Shown: one piece after another, positions 18,543 through 28,060 of the stretch
Numbering within the stretch: the stretch's first letter is position 1
How the letters are laid out: each line of letters opens with the position of its first letter
Assembly (NCBI GenBank): GCA_964421875.1
Contig: CAYQZD010000020.1
Coordinates: 1 to 42,398 of the forward strand
Length of the DNA stretch: 42,398 nucleotides
Reading direction: 5' to 3'
DNA from: CAYQZD01 sp964421875
GTDB taxonomy: Bacteria; Electryoneota; Tariuqbacteria; Tariuqbacterales; Tariuqbacteraceae
Made by a program: the position numbers and the translations under genes
Notes under the pieces: model-generated
Database searches by the model: none
What the model saw: only the letters and a program-made list of their open reading frames with translations
What the model was told of the DNA's origin: nothing

Positions 18543-18580
18543 CAAAAAAGCGGAACGCTCGCTGATGAAGACATTCCGCT
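18543..18580 (-). terminator. Intrinsic terminator of rpmE
   Basis: Stem AGCGGAA/TTCCGCT, then six T on the minus strand, 78 bases after the rpmE stop codon. The loop is 18 bases and can extend the stem partly. Confidence 0.7.
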
Positions 18581-18657
18581 GCTGAAAACATAGTAGCGCT
18601 CCCGGTTATACTGTAAAATCCGATATTAAATCGGCGCCGATTAGGACGGAAGCCCAA

Positions 18658-18870
18658 TCAGGATTTCGGAGGCTTGATATTGTACTTCCGATAAAACTTG
18701 TCCACTCGGCCCGCAGTGTCCACTAATTTCTGTTTCCCGGTGTAGAAGGGGTGGCATTGCGAACAGATTTCCACCTTTATCTCGTTCAACGTTGAACGGG
18801 TATGGAAAGTGTTCCCACAGGCGCAGGTGACCGTGGCAGTCTTATATTTAGGATGGATACCGCTTTTCAT
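18658..18870 (-). CDS. rpmE: 50S ribosomal protein L31
   Basis: 70 residues from the ATG at 18870. 'MKSGIHPKYKTATVTCACG' opens the protein, and the zinc-ligand cysteines are present as CAC and 'CSQCHPFYTGKQ', so it is the zinc-binding C+ form. The C-terminal 'AGRVDKFYRKY' is the L31 signature. A TTG five codons upstream is unlikely. It lies between rho and DUF1385; rho-rpmE adjacency is widely conserved. Confidence 0.96.
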   Translation of the reverse strand: MKSGIHPKYKTATVTCACGNTFHTRSTLNEIKVEICSQCHPFYTGKQKLVDTAGRVDKFYRKYNIKPPKS

Positions 18871-19063
18871 AATTAGTCCAGCCAATAAATTGCCTAAGAT
18901 ACGCCGCCGCTGACATAATGCTTCATAGGTGTCAAACGGCTTTAAATATCTTATTAATTAATCTAACTAATTTACATAAAATTCTTTTAAAAATCAACCT
19001 TTTTATTATGCGCAGAGAACTTACTCTTGGTAAAAAACAATCCTATGAACTGAATCGAGCCGG

Positions 19064-20311
19064 TTACTCGCGCATCAAGGCGAAAAATTCATCGTTGTCC
19101 TTAGTTGACCTCATCTTCTCCAGAAGGAAACGCATCGACTCGATTTCATTGTAATCGGAAAGGAAATTCCGCAGTATCCACATCTGATGAATCGTATCCT
19201 CGTCTAACAGCAGTTCCTCTTTCCGCGTTCCGCTGCGCTTCAGGTCGATTGAGGGGAAAATTCTGAGGTCGGACAACCGGCGGTCTAGTACTATTTCGCT
19301 GTTGCCGGTCCCCTTGAATTCCTCGAAAATCACATCGTCCATCCGTGAACCGGTGTCGATGAGCGCGGTGGCGATGATACTCAGAGAACCGCCCTCCTCT
19401 ATGTTCCGCGCCGCGCCGAAAAACCGCTTCGGTTCATACAGGGCGTTAGCGTCGATACCGCCGGATAAAATGCGCCCGCTGTGAGGAACCACCGCATTGT
19501 GAGCCCGGGCCAACCTGGTGATGGAATCCAGCAAAATCACCACATCGTGGCCGTACTCCACCAGACGCTTCGCCTTCTCCAAAACCATCGAAGACACCTG
19601 AATGTGACGCTCGGGCTTCTCGTCGAAAGTGGAGGAAATCACCTCCGCTTTCACCGTACGCTGCATATCGGTGACCTCTTCGGGGCGCTCGTCGATAAGC
19701 AGCACAATCAGCACCGTCTCCGGATGGTTGCGGGTAACAGCGTTGGCGATGCCCTGCAGCAAAATGGTTTTTCCGGTGCGCGGTTGGGCGGTTATCAATG
19801 CTCTTTGACCTTTACCCAGAGGATTGAATAAATCCATCACCCGCATGGAAAAGTCATTGGGATTGGTTTTCAACGCGAATTTCTCTTCCGGATGCAGCGG
19901 GGTCAAATGGTCGAAAAGTATCTTTTCTCTGGTCTCCTCCGGCGATTCCAAATTCACCGCCTCAACCTTCAACAAGGCGAAGAACCTCTCACCCTCCTTA
20001 GGAGGACGAATCTGCCCCGAAACCATATGCCCTTTCCGCAGGTTGAAGCGTTTAATCTGGGAAGGTGAAACATAAATATCATCCGGGCCCGGCAAATAAT
20101 TGGCGTCGGCGCTGCGGAGAAAACCGTAACCGTCAGGGAGTATCTCCAGCACACCCTTGGCAAAAATCAAACCGTGCTGCTCGGTCTGCCGCTCCAGGAT
20201 GGTGAAAATGAGGTCCCCACGAGTCATAATGGAATAATCCTCGATTCCCAAATCTTTGGCAAGATCGTTGAGTTCGCCGATTTTCATCGACTTCAATTCT
20301 GTAATGTCCAT
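19064..20311 (-). CDS. rho: Transcription termination factor Rho
   Basis: 415 residues, near the standard 419 of E. coli. The N-terminal RNA-binding domain has 'ELKSMKIGELNDLAKDLGI' and the cold-shock-like 'GVLEILPDGYGFLRS...YVSPSQIKRFNLRKGH' region. Walker A is 'AQPRTGKTILLQGIANA' and Walker B 'DVVILLDSITRLARAHN'; the Q-loop region 'ALYEPKRFFGAARNIEEGGS' and R-loop are present. Rho is the ATP-driven hexameric helicase ending transcription. No lineage-specific N-terminal insert is seen. Upstream is a 300-base gap with no gene. Confidence 0.96.
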   Translation of the reverse strand: MDITELKSMKIGELNDLAKDLGIEDYSIMTRGDLIFTILERQTEQHGLIFAKGVLEILPDGYGFLRSADANYLPGPDDIYVSPSQIKRFNLRKGHMVSGQIRPPKEGERFFALLKVEAVNLESPEETREKILFDHLTPLHPEEKFALKTNPNDFSMRVMDLFNPLGKGQRALITAQPRTGKTILLQGIANAVTRNHPETVLIVLLIDERPEEVTDMQRTVKAEVISSTFDEKPERHIQVSSMVLEKAKRLVEYGHDVVILLDSITRLARAHNAVVPHSGRILSGGIDANALYEPKRFFGAARNIEEGGSLSIIATALIDTGSRMDDVIFEEFKGTGNSEIVLDRRLSDLRIFPSIDLKRSGTRKEELLLDEDTIHQMWILRNFLSDYNEIESMRFLLEKMRSTKDNDEFFALMRE

Positions 20312-20615
20312 AGTCTTTCTTGAAATTATTTAATTTTTTCAATTCGAAATATGTTTAACGACAATAAAGATAAGACACAATCCTGATTTCTATGCTTCGT
20401 CGAAGGTAGTTAATAAAAAACCATCTCCGAAGGTATTGGTTGAAAACCTGCAGTATGAATTATGCGTATGAAGTTATCGCTCAGATTTAACCTGCTGAGG
20501 AAATACCAACCCTAAAATCGGATATGAACTTTCGAAAGGCGCTAACGGAGTGATACGCGGAGGCAAAATAAAGGCCGCTATTCTCCTTTTCTGATAATTT
20601 AAGGAATATAATCGA
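20312..20615. other. Gene-free gap between rho and folC
   Basis: About 300 bases holding the rho leader. No open frame of note, no convincing terminator and none of the repeat families listed elsewhere. The AAGAAAG just before the rho ATG is its probable ribosome binding site. Confidence 0.5.
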
Positions 20616-21890
20616 TTATGTCAAGTTTTGGTCAAAAAGCGCTTCACCCAAATAATGCGACCCGGTCACCAATATCACACCCTCCTCAACCGTCTTATCG
20701 ATTAAAATCCCCACCGCCTCTGCGGCGTCATCGATTATCATATACTTAAGATTCATCTCACGTGCAATCTCGGCAATTTGACGCGGTGGCATACTCCGAT
20801 CGGTGTCCAGCTCGACAAAGGTAAAATCCTCCGCCACTTCGCAAAGCCGCCCCAACACTCCCCGCACATCCTTCTCCGCCACAATCCCCAGTGCTACACG
20901 AACTTTCACGCCGGGAAACTGTTCCCGGAAAAAATCAGCCACTACTCCCGCCGCCGCCGGATTATGCGCCACATCATAATAGACTAACGGCGTCTCCCGC
21001 AGTATCTGCAAACGCCCTTCCCAGTGGAACTTCTCCAAGCCGCGCTTGACCGCTTCAGGAGACAGTTCATACTTCCTTCCAAACGCCATAACCGCCGTAA
21101 GCGCTGTTTGGAGATTAATCCATTGATGCTTACCGGGCAATCCCAAAGTGTAATGCCCGCTGATTTCAGGATAGTCGGGACATTCCAGCTCTACACGGCT
21201 CCCCAGATAATCTGCCTCTCCGCCGATAATCCGCGCCTCCTCCGGCCCGTAATGGAAATCGCAGCCTAAAGCGCCAGCCCTCCGCTGCAGTTGCTCCAGA
21301 GCCGCCGCTTCCTGCCGGGAAGACACTACTGATGTCCCCGGCTTGATTATCCCCGCCTTGTCCCCGGCGATTGACGCGAGCTTATTCCCCAGACGTTCAG
21401 TATGGTCTAACGATATCGGCGTGAAAACGGACATAATCGATTTGACAATATTGGTGGCGTCCAGACTCCCCCCTAAACCGGTCTCCACCACCGCAATATC
21501 CACCTGCCGCCGAGCGAAATGGAGAAAAGCCATCGCCGTGGTCGATTCGAAAAAAGTCGATTCCGTCTTATCGAAGGCTGAGCGAAGCTCGTCTATCAAT
21601 CCCGACGCTTCCTCGTCAGTCAGCAGCTCATGGTTCACCCTGATACGCTCCCCGAAATGCGCCAGGTGCGGGGAAGTGTACAAACCGCACCTGTACCCGC
21701 CCTCGATAAAAATCGATTGCAGCATCGCCCCGGTGGACCCTTTGCCGTTAGTCCCGGCGATGTGTATGAGGGGATACGAATCCTGGGGATTACCCAGTTC
21801 CCGGCACAACAGGCTTATATTGTCCAGACCGGTTTTAATACCGAATCTGGTCAGCGAATAGAGATATTCGAGGTTTTTGTCGGAATTCAT
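20616..21890 (-). CDS. folC: Folylpolyglutamate/dihydrofolate synthase
   Basis: 424 residues. P-loop 'HIAGTNGKGSTGAMLQSI', the 'GLYTSPHLAHFGERI' segment, 'VVETGLGGSLDATN' and 'ISLDHTERLG' are the Mur-ligase-like FolC signatures, and 'GLPGKHQWINLQTAL' starts the second half. It adds glutamate to folates and may also make dihydrofolate. It lies 57 bases downstream of murI on the same strand. Confidence 0.95.
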   Translation of the reverse strand: MNSDKNLEYLYSLTRFGIKTGLDNISLLCRELGNPQDSYPLIHIAGTNGKGSTGAMLQSIFIEGGYRCGLYTSPHLAHFGERIRVNHELLTDEEASGLIDELRSAFDKTESTFFESTTAMAFLHFARRQVDIAVVETGLGGSLDATNIVKSIMSVFTPISLDHTERLGNKLASIAGDKAGIIKPGTSVVSSRQEAAALEQLQRRAGALGCDFHYGPEEARIIGGEADYLGSRVELECPDYPEISGHYTLGLPGKHQWINLQTALTAVMAFGRKYELSPEAVKRGLEKFHWEGRLQILRETPLVYYDVAHNPAAAGVVADFFREQFPGVKVRVALGIVAEKDVRGVLGRLCEVAEDFTFVELDTDRSMPPRQIAEIAREMNLKYMIIDDAAEAVGILIDKTVEEGVILVTGSHYLGEALFDQNLT

Positions 21891-21947
21891 ACTATTTCCG
21901 GAAAGAAAACGAGGCTGGAATATGGCGACAAAATCCGGCGCAGTCCG

Positions 21948-22769
21948 CTAAACCCAGAAATCCGCCACTTCAAATTCTACTTTCTCCGCCGCAGGAAGTT
22001 CCCCTCCGAAAAAACGGCGGCTCACCTCAGAAAATTCGGCTGAAATATCGCTGGCGAAAAACTTAATCTCCCCCCCGCCGGAATGCTCGATTAATCCCCG
22101 CACCGCCAGCTCGGCTTTGACATATTCCGCGGTGGAAACCGCGGAATCGATTATAGCGGTATCCGCTCCCATAAAGTCTGCGATGACCGGCTTGAGCAGG
22201 GGATAGTGGGTGCACCCTAAAATGAGAGTCGCCACGTTTTCAGCCTTCAACGGAGCCAAATAATGCTCCGCCACCCGCCGGGGAATATCCCCTTCAGTCA
22301 ATCCCTCCTCCGCCAGCGGCACGAACAGCGGGCAGGCCGCCGCTGCGACCATAATCCCCGGCTTGAGCTTTCGCAGTTCACGCTGGTAAGCTCCGCTCTT
22401 GATAGTGGCGCCGGTGCCGATTACACCCACCGGCCGCTCCCTGTAAACCTGCAGCGCCGCCTTCACCCCGGGCTCGATAACCCCCATCACCGGCAGTGAC
22501 AGCCGTTTCTGCAGGAAATCCAGCGCCACCGCGGAAGCCGAGTTGCAAGCCACCACGATGTACTTCACCTCGTGTTTCAACAGAAACAGCGAGTTTTGCA
22601 GTGAAAACTGCTTAATTACCGGCTCGGATTTGGTGCCGTAAGGCACTCTGGCGGTGTCGCCAAAATACACGAACGATTCCCCCGGCATCGCTTCCGCCAG
22701 CGCTTTCAACACCGTCAGCCCCCCGATGCCGGAATCGAACACTCCGATAGGTTTTTGTGATAGGTTCAA
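21948..22769 (-). CDS. murI: Glutamate racemase
   Basis: 273 residues. 'IGVFDSGIGGLTVLKAL' at the N-terminus; the two catalytic cysteines are in 'VVACNSASAVAL' and 'ILGCTHYPLL'. Also 'FGDTARVPYGTKS'. It supplies D-glutamate for peptidoglycan. The apparent start is TTG, with no clear ribosome binding site. It follows alr, so both amino-acid racemases of wall synthesis are neighbours. Confidence 0.95.
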   Translation of the reverse strand: MNLSQKPIGVFDSGIGGLTVLKALAEAMPGESFVYFGDTARVPYGTKSEPVIKQFSLQNSLFLLKHEVKYIVVACNSASAVALDFLQKRLSLPVMGVIEPGVKAALQVYRERPVGVIGTGATIKSGAYQRELRKLKPGIMVAAAACPLFVPLAEEGLTEGDIPRRVAEHYLAPLKAENVATLILGCTHYPLLKPVIADFMGADTAIIDSAVSTAEYVKAELAVRGLIEHSGGGEIKFFASDISAEFSEVSRRFFGGELPAAEKVEFEVADFWV

Positions 22770-22805
22770 TTGTTATCAGTAAATTTTGATTATTCTGTTT
22801 ATTGA

Positions 22806-23945
22806 TTAGTGCTTCCCTGTCCACTTGATATACACCCGCGGCGCACGCCGCGTAATCCCAATCGTCACTTCGTAAGGAATCGCACCGGTCAAACCGCAGA
22901 TGTCCTCGGCGGTGATGCGCTCAGCGCCCTGCTTCCCCAAAAGCACCACCTCACTCCCCAGCAGCACCCGGTCCTCCCCTACATCCACCATAATCTGGTC
23001 CATACAAACCCGCCCCGCCACCGGATAGCGTCTGCCTCCGATGAGCGCCTCGCCACAATTCGAAAGCCGGTTCATATAGCCGTCCCCGTAGCCGATGGGG
23101 ACGGTCGCTATCGTAGTCTCTCGCTCCGCTTTGAAGAACCGCCCGTAGCTGACAGTTTCACCCGCTGCCACCCGCTTGATAAAAATCACCTCCGATTTCA
23201 GCGACATCACCGGCTCAAGTGCAATCCGCTCCCGATAAGAAACATCCGGATACAATCCGTAAAGCAAGAGTCCGGGACGAACCATCTCGAAATCCGCCTC
23301 CGGGAAATTCAACATCCCCGCCGAGTTCTGGATATGAAACGGAACCTGGCGAGCGAACACCCGCTGCGACAACTCTTTAACCTCCAGCACACGCTCCATC
23401 TGCAAGCGCGTGAAGTCCAAATCGCTCTCCGCCGCCGCAAAATGGGAATACACACTCTTCACTTCCAAATTAGACAGCCCCGCGGCGAATTTCAAAAACT
23501 CCCCGGCGCGCCGATAATTGACTCCTATCCGGTTCAAACCGGTGTCGATTTTCAAATGCACTTTAGCTTTGCAGTCCATCCTCCGCGCCCGCCGCTCTAT
23601 TTCACCGGCTATATAATGCGAAGAAACCGTTAGCTCAAGGTCGTACTCCAGAAAGTGGATTATCTGGTAACCCGCCACTCCTCCCAACACCAAAATCGGA
23701 CACTTGACGCCCGCCTCCCGCAAAGCGACCCCCTCCTCCAAGAATCCCACCCCCAGATAATCGACCCCCAGCGTCTCCAACTCCCTGGAAATGGTGATAA
23801 GACCGTGCCCGTATGCGTCAGCTTTCACGATAGCGATAACCTTCCGCTCCCCCGCCAATTCCCTCACCCGGCGATAGTTCCGCTCCAGCGCCCCCAAATC
23901 CACCGCAGCGTAGGTGGGACGCCGTTCCAATTCGATATGCTTCAT
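22806..23945 (-). CDS. alr: Alanine racemase
   Basis: 379 residues from the ATG at 23945; a start at 24005 would overlap the upstream gene and add a non-conserved leader. The PLP lysine is in 'VIAIVKADAYGHG'; the catalytic tyrosine is in 'VPIGYGDGYMNRLS'; 'RPGLLLYGLYP' and 'AGRVCMDQIMVDVG' are also conserved. It interconverts L- and D-alanine for peptidoglycan. It is just downstream of an outer-membrane protein gene and 36 bases upstream of murI. Confidence 0.95.
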   Translation of the reverse strand: MKHIELERRPTYAAVDLGALERNYRRVRELAGERKVIAIVKADAYGHGLITISRELETLGVDYLGVGFLEEGVALREAGVKCPILVLGGVAGYQIIHFLEYDLELTVSSHYIAGEIERRARRMDCKAKVHLKIDTGLNRIGVNYRRAGEFLKFAAGLSNLEVKSVYSHFAAAESDLDFTRLQMERVLEVKELSQRVFARQVPFHIQNSAGMLNFPEADFEMVRPGLLLYGLYPDVSYRERIALEPVMSLKSEVIFIKRVAAGETVSYGRFFKAERETTIATVPIGYGDGYMNRLSNCGEALIGGRRYPVAGRVCMDQIMVDVGEDRVLLGSEVVLLGKQGAERITAEDICGLTGAIPYEVTIGITRRAPRVYIKWTGKH

Positions 23946-23988
23946 AGTCCCGCCGCCTTCACCCGATGTAAATCCGGTTGAACCGGCT

Positions 23989-25728
23989 TCATAACTCTTT
24001 CCCATTACGGTAGCTCAAATATATTGAAAAATTCCGGTCGAAATCCGAACCATCCTCGCGAGGATTGGAGCGGTATGAGATTACCGACGCTTTCCCCGCG
24101 AGTGCAATCCCCCCGCCGATTCCTATCCGCACAACAGTATTAACCTTCAATCCCTCCCCCAGATAAAACGGCGCCCGCATCAATCCCGGAACATCGTATT
24201 CGTACTGATAAATCCGGCAGTCATAATCGGGGATATTAAAATAGGATAAATCAAATTCAAATCTGCTGTTCCGGTGAAAAAACCCGCCTGAACCGCAGGA
24301 AATTAGAAAGCCTTTGTGCTTTATCCCGACGTCATCGGATTCCGACCATTCCACCCGAAACCGCCCGATGAACCTCCCAAAATCCCGCTTCATCCGAAAC
24401 CGCAAACCGTCTCGCGTCAAATCTTCAACCCCCGTCACGCTAAAGGTCCGCCTCGCTCTCAACCCCAGATAATATCTGCCATACCTTTGCGCCAAATACA
24501 GCGAAGTCTCTCGCCCCTCCGGCGGCGAATCGTAAACATAAGTCCGCCAGGGTCTGCGCCAAATATCGCCGTAGAACTTCACCTCGCCCCCCTTCCAGGG
24601 ATTGACACTCGCGGCGAAAGTGTAACCGATTTCATTGCCCGCAGGCGCGACCGAGCGCAGGTTTTTGTACTTCTGTGAGTAATTCCGTCCCGAAATCTCC
24701 GCCTTGGCTTTCGCGCCCGCAGAAAACTGCAATCTAATCAGTCCCGCTGTTCCCCCCGATCTCACCCGGGCGGCCTCCCCGCAGGCTCTCACATATTCAC
24801 TTTCATAAGTAAAATCGGTTCCCACAGCAACATTCTCATCGCCCGCAAAATCGAATGTCCGCCGCGCGCTGTCGTCAGGCGCGAAGGGGGGATTGTAGCG
24901 CGCCAATGTCGCGGACGCGCCCAAACTCAATCGCCCGGTCAAGCTAAACCTGGCCCTCCCCCCACACAACCTCTCCCGCAGCCGGTCCCGGTTAGCCTTC
25001 TCCGCCGAAGTATTATGAAGCCCCGAAGTTTGAACCGTCACCACCCCCTCCTCATTCCCCGAAGCGTCCCACCTTGCGTCGGAATACAGAACCATCCAGG
25101 AAAACCTCTCTTCAGTATAACTCACAGCGCCCCCGACCAGCGCACCGTTCTCGCTGGTGGAGGCGTAACCGCGTAGAAAATCCGCTTTCAGCGGGGGCAT
25201 AGGTCGTTCTGCGTAAGCCCCCCAGTCGAAACCCCGCCATAAAACCAGCCCCTGCCCCATACCCGCCGAATACCCCCCCAGCACGCCGGTGATATTTCGG
25301 AGACGACAACTGATGTAACCAAGGTAAAAATCTCCGTAATCCTCCCCCGAATCGCGTTCGGTGATGAAACCCAGACTGAAACCGGAGCCGTAATCGAGAC
25401 CGCCGCGTAAAAGCTGTCGCCCCAGCCTTTCGCCGGAACCTCGCGAAGAGAGCCTTATGTTATATTTACGCATCGACTCTGCTCCGGATACCACCCGCCC
25501 CGATTCATCCTGAGTTCCCGAAATATCCCTTATCGGAATCTTGAATCCCAAGAATCCCGAAGGCAGTTTTATCCAGCTTACACCCGCGCTTTCTATGATT
25601 AATGACAGCTCATCTTCTTCCCCATCCTCTTCCCACAATCCCTCCAGTTCCTGGCAATTCCCCCCGCAAACGCTCAATGACAGGACTAAAACCACCGCAA
25701 AATATAATCTATCCGGTTTCAGCCTCAT
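23989..25728 (-). CDS. Outer-membrane beta-barrel protein, unknown
   Basis: 579 residues. Signal peptide at residues 1-~25 ('LYFAVVLVLSLSVCGGNCQ'; the cleavage region has Cys, so a lipoprotein cannot be excluded). An acidic stretch follows ('EEDGEEDE'), then alternating strands to the end: 'MGQGLVLWRGFDWGAYAERP', 'RDGLRFRMKRDFGRFIGRF' and 'FSIYLSYRNGKEL'. The 'GQGLVLWRG' region resembles large barrel proteins of Bacteroidota-related phyla that often carry a helix-hairpin-helix domain in front; that domain is not seen here. Function unknown. It could be co-transcribed with alr. Confidence 0.78.
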   Translation of the reverse strand: MRLKPDRLYFAVVLVLSLSVCGGNCQELEGLWEEDGEEDELSLIIESAGVSWIKLPSGFLGFKIPIRDISGTQDESGRVVSGAESMRKYNIRLSSRGSGERLGRQLLRGGLDYGSGFSLGFITERDSGEDYGDFYLGYISCRLRNITGVLGGYSAGMGQGLVLWRGFDWGAYAERPMPPLKADFLRGYASTSENGALVGGAVSYTEERFSWMVLYSDARWDASGNEEGVVTVQTSGLHNTSAEKANRDRLRERLCGGRARFSLTGRLSLGASATLARYNPPFAPDDSARRTFDFAGDENVAVGTDFTYESEYVRACGEAARVRSGGTAGLIRLQFSAGAKAKAEISGRNYSQKYKNLRSVAPAGNEIGYTFAASVNPWKGGEVKFYGDIWRRPWRTYVYDSPPEGRETSLYLAQRYGRYYLGLRARRTFSVTGVEDLTRDGLRFRMKRDFGRFIGRFRVEWSESDDVGIKHKGFLISCGSGGFFHRNSRFEFDLSYFNIPDYDCRIYQYEYDVPGLMRAPFYLGEGLKVNTVVRIGIGGGIALAGKASVISYRSNPREDGSDFDRNFSIYLSYRNGKEL

Positions 25729-26165
25729 CTATAATGAATATTTATCTGCAAAATTGCATGTTAATAAAATTGGCTCTTCGCTGAATTGCGTGGGTAAAAG
25801 GATCACCATTGATGATTCACGATCTAATGGAAAAATATAATTCCCCTAAATCCCGCTTTAAGGAAGGGGGACAATCCGTTTTCCCGCCTTTCATTGAAGC
25901 TTTCCACTTTCCCCCCTTTTCTAAAGGGGGGCAGGGGGGATTATTAATAAGTATCATATATACAATCGTTTAGTCTAACGGTTTTTTCGGGACAATATTG
26001 GTTCGCGAAAAACTCCTACTTGCCGACTTGAAGACTTATTTCAGGATAACCATCATTCGATGGATCCTCATCGCGAACCAAAGCGCAGCTTAAAATGAAA
26101 ATTCACGGCTCGCGTATCGAAGCTGCCGCTATTTTAAGGAGAAATATCAAAATACACCGATTGTT
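25729..26165. repeat. Gene-free gap with family E and F repeats
   Basis: Bases ~25841-25945 hold a C/G-tract palindrome (CCCGCTTTAAGGAAGGGGG and CCCCCCTTTTCTAAAGGGGGG), repeated at 41745-41855 and ending like bases 1-15. Bases ~26070-26137 hold a reversed copy of family F (complement of CGCGAGCCGTGAA with flanking AGCGGCAGC). No gene is seen. Confidence 0.75.
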
Positions 26166-26999
26166 TTACCCGCCGCCAGCGCGCTTACCCAAAAAAAATC
26201 GCACCCCGTATATATGAGTCACCCCTAATTGATGGTGAGTCTGAAATGAATAACAGAGTCGGAACCGCCCAGCGCTCATATCGAAGCCCGCGGAAAACCG
26301 CGCCGGACGGTCGGATAACCCCCCGCGAAAAACCAGCCGTTTGAAACCCCTGTACTCCAAACCTGCCCTGTACTCTGCTGGGAAACGCTCCTCTTTAAAA
26401 ATATCCGCGTATAGCGATAACCATTCTCCGGGAAAATAAGAAACGCCCCCCTGAAACCTGACCGGAAGCCGCTCCCGACAAGCGCCGATTACCGGGCGGT
26501 TAAGATTATCGCCGGTCAATCCCAGCGCAAATTCCGGCAAAGGACGCCATACTATTCCTCCCCTCATCCCCCCTGCCCAGCTTGAACCGTTATCTTTGAT
26601 ATAAAGGTTGAACGCGGTGAAACGCACTCCGACCGACACTTTACCCGCGATAATCCTCCCCGCAGATAGCGCTATTGCGGTCTCGCGATACAGCTTATTA
26701 CCAAAATCGTGAAACCCAGACTGAAATCCGTTGTTGAGGATTCTGCCCTGCAGCAAAACCTGCGACTGGCGCAGCTCCTTCATATTATACAGCCTCCGCT
26801 GGAACAGTTCCAATCCCGGAATTGACACATATCCCAACAGAGCGGGATTTCGCCCGATGATTCCCGCATCCCTGGATCCGGCGCACCCCGCTCCCGCAAT
26901 CCCCAGCGACCCCAGGTCATCACCCAACAGCTCAAAGGCGCCCCGGGAATCGGTGAAAAAAATCAGCGACGTAATTATGAAACTCAGAGCCCCAATCAA
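26166..26999 (-). CDS. PorV/PorQ-like outer-membrane protein
   Basis: 277 residues. After a short signal sequence comes the family-typical opening 'LGIAGAGCAGSRDAGIIGRN' with NPA in 'GRNPALLGY', then beta strands ('ALGLTGDNLNRPVI', 'LSLYADIFKEERFPAEYRAG', 'HIYGVRFFLG'). These features match the PorV/PorQ and UPF0164-like group; some members work in type IX secretion. The apparent start is TTG at 26999; a CTG at 27008 would give a better signal peptide with two arginines. Which it uses is unresolved. Confidence 0.78.
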   Translation of the reverse strand: MIGALSFIITSLIFFTDSRGAFELLGDDLGSLGIAGAGCAGSRDAGIIGRNPALLGYVSIPGLELFQRRLYNMKELRQSQVLLQGRILNNGFQSGFHDFGNKLYRETAIALSAGRIIAGKVSVGVRFTAFNLYIKDNGSSWAGGMRGGIVWRPLPEFALGLTGDNLNRPVIGACRERLPVRFQGGVSYFPGEWLSLYADIFKEERFPAEYRAGLEYRGFKRLVFRGGLSDRPARFSAGFDMSAGRFRLCYSFQTHHQLGVTHIYGVRFFLGKRAGGG

Positions 27000-27081
27000 C
27001 CTTCGCAGCCGCCTGATACAACATAAACCGATTAGTCTATTGAAAAGAATGCCGGGAAAACCGCCGATTTGAAACTCCCCC

Positions 27082-27110
27082 TTGACATAATTGTCCTTTT
27101 TCTGTATCTT
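27082..27110 (+). promoter_or_regulatory. Sigma-70-type promoter for the PorD-like gene
   Basis: TTGACA (27082-27087), 17-base spacer, TATCTT (27105-27110). It faces the gene at 27245 with a ~130-base leader. The region also lies upstream of the divergent PorQ-like gene. Confidence 0.6.
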
Positions 27111-27244
27111 ACCTTGAAAGTCTGCAAGAATGAAACAGCTAAATCCTTTTTTTCGATTTGCATACCTGTGGACCTGACGACTTGAAGACTTATTAAAGAC
27201 AAATATACCATATCATATAGTAAAATCAAATTATAAGGGCTGTT

Positions 27245-28060
27245 ATGAACGGTAAAACACTGAAATTGGCGGTCTCCCTCACTATCATTGTGATAACCGC
27301 GTCTAGTTATTCATACGCCCAAAGGGTGGTCTGCGATGTGAAGGTGACCCTGGAAAAAATGCCGCTGGAGAACCAGACTAAACTGACCTTTCTCCAGAGT
27401 GAATTGGCGAACTATATGAATATATACGATTGGACTGAAAACGAGTTTAAATATAACCTGAACTGCCAGCTCGAAGTCGCCTTCAGCGAGGCTAAGACCA
27501 TCAGCTACGAAGACCGCTACGTCGCCACCATCGTGATTTCCAACGGAGTGGATCTGCAGTATGCCGATAAGAGGTGGGAGTTCTCGCTTCGCCAGGATGA
27601 AAGACTGGAGCATTCGGAGACGTTTCATCCTTTCACCTCCCTCATCGATTTCTACAACTATCTTATCCTCGCCCACGAATATGACAAACTCTACCGGATG
27701 GGCGGAGACCGATACCTGGATATGGCGAATCAAATTAACGAAAGCGCAAAGTTCGATGTACAGTACTACAAAGGCTGGGACCGGCGTTCCGATATTATCA
27801 ACACCCTCCGAAGTGAAGAAAGGAAGGAATACAGGAAGCTAATTTATTATTACTTTACCGGTATCTACTTCTATGATCAAAAGGATAAGAAAAAAGCCGT
27901 GCAATTCCTCTCTGCTGCCTTAGAGCAGGTAAAGAAGGTTTCCCCGGACGTACTAAAACGCTTTTTTGAGGTCAATTACTACGCTTTACATCGCGCCTTA
28001 AAAAGCCTTAAGCTGGAAGATAAAGCCCGTTCTATCGAAAAATTCGCCCCCGAATCGTGA
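27245..28060 (+). CDS. DUF4835/PorD-like type IX secretion protein
   Basis: 271 residues with signal peptide ('LKLAVSLTIIVITASSYSYA'). The body fits DUF4835, named PorD in type IX secretion annotation: N-terminal 'YDWTENEFKYNLNCQLEV', the central 'FTSLIDFYNYLILAHEYDKL' followed by 'MGGDRYLDMANQINESA' and 'YYKGWDRRSD', and a helical end. Members are periplasmic and needed for type IX export in Bacteroidota, though their biochemistry is unknown. It fits with the sorting-domain protein at 306-2354 and the PorV/PorQ-like proteins. AAGG lies six bases before the ATG. It is one of few plus-strand genes. Confidence 0.85.
   Translation: MNGKTLKLAVSLTIIVITASSYSYAQRVVCDVKVTLEKMPLENQTKLTFLQSELANYMNIYDWTENEFKYNLNCQLEVAFSEAKTISYEDRYVATIVISNGVDLQYADKRWEFSLRQDERLEHSETFHPFTSLIDFYNYLILAHEYDKLYRMGGDRYLDMANQINESAKFDVQYYKGWDRRSDIINTLRSEERKEYRKLIYYYFTGIYFYDQKDKKKAVQFLSAALEQVKKVSPDVLKRFFEVNYYALHRALKSLKLEDKARSIEKFAPES

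Noticed and set aside
20312..20615. rho-folC gap considered as a riboswitch
   Set aside because: No stable nested stems or terminator-antiterminator pair were found by eye.
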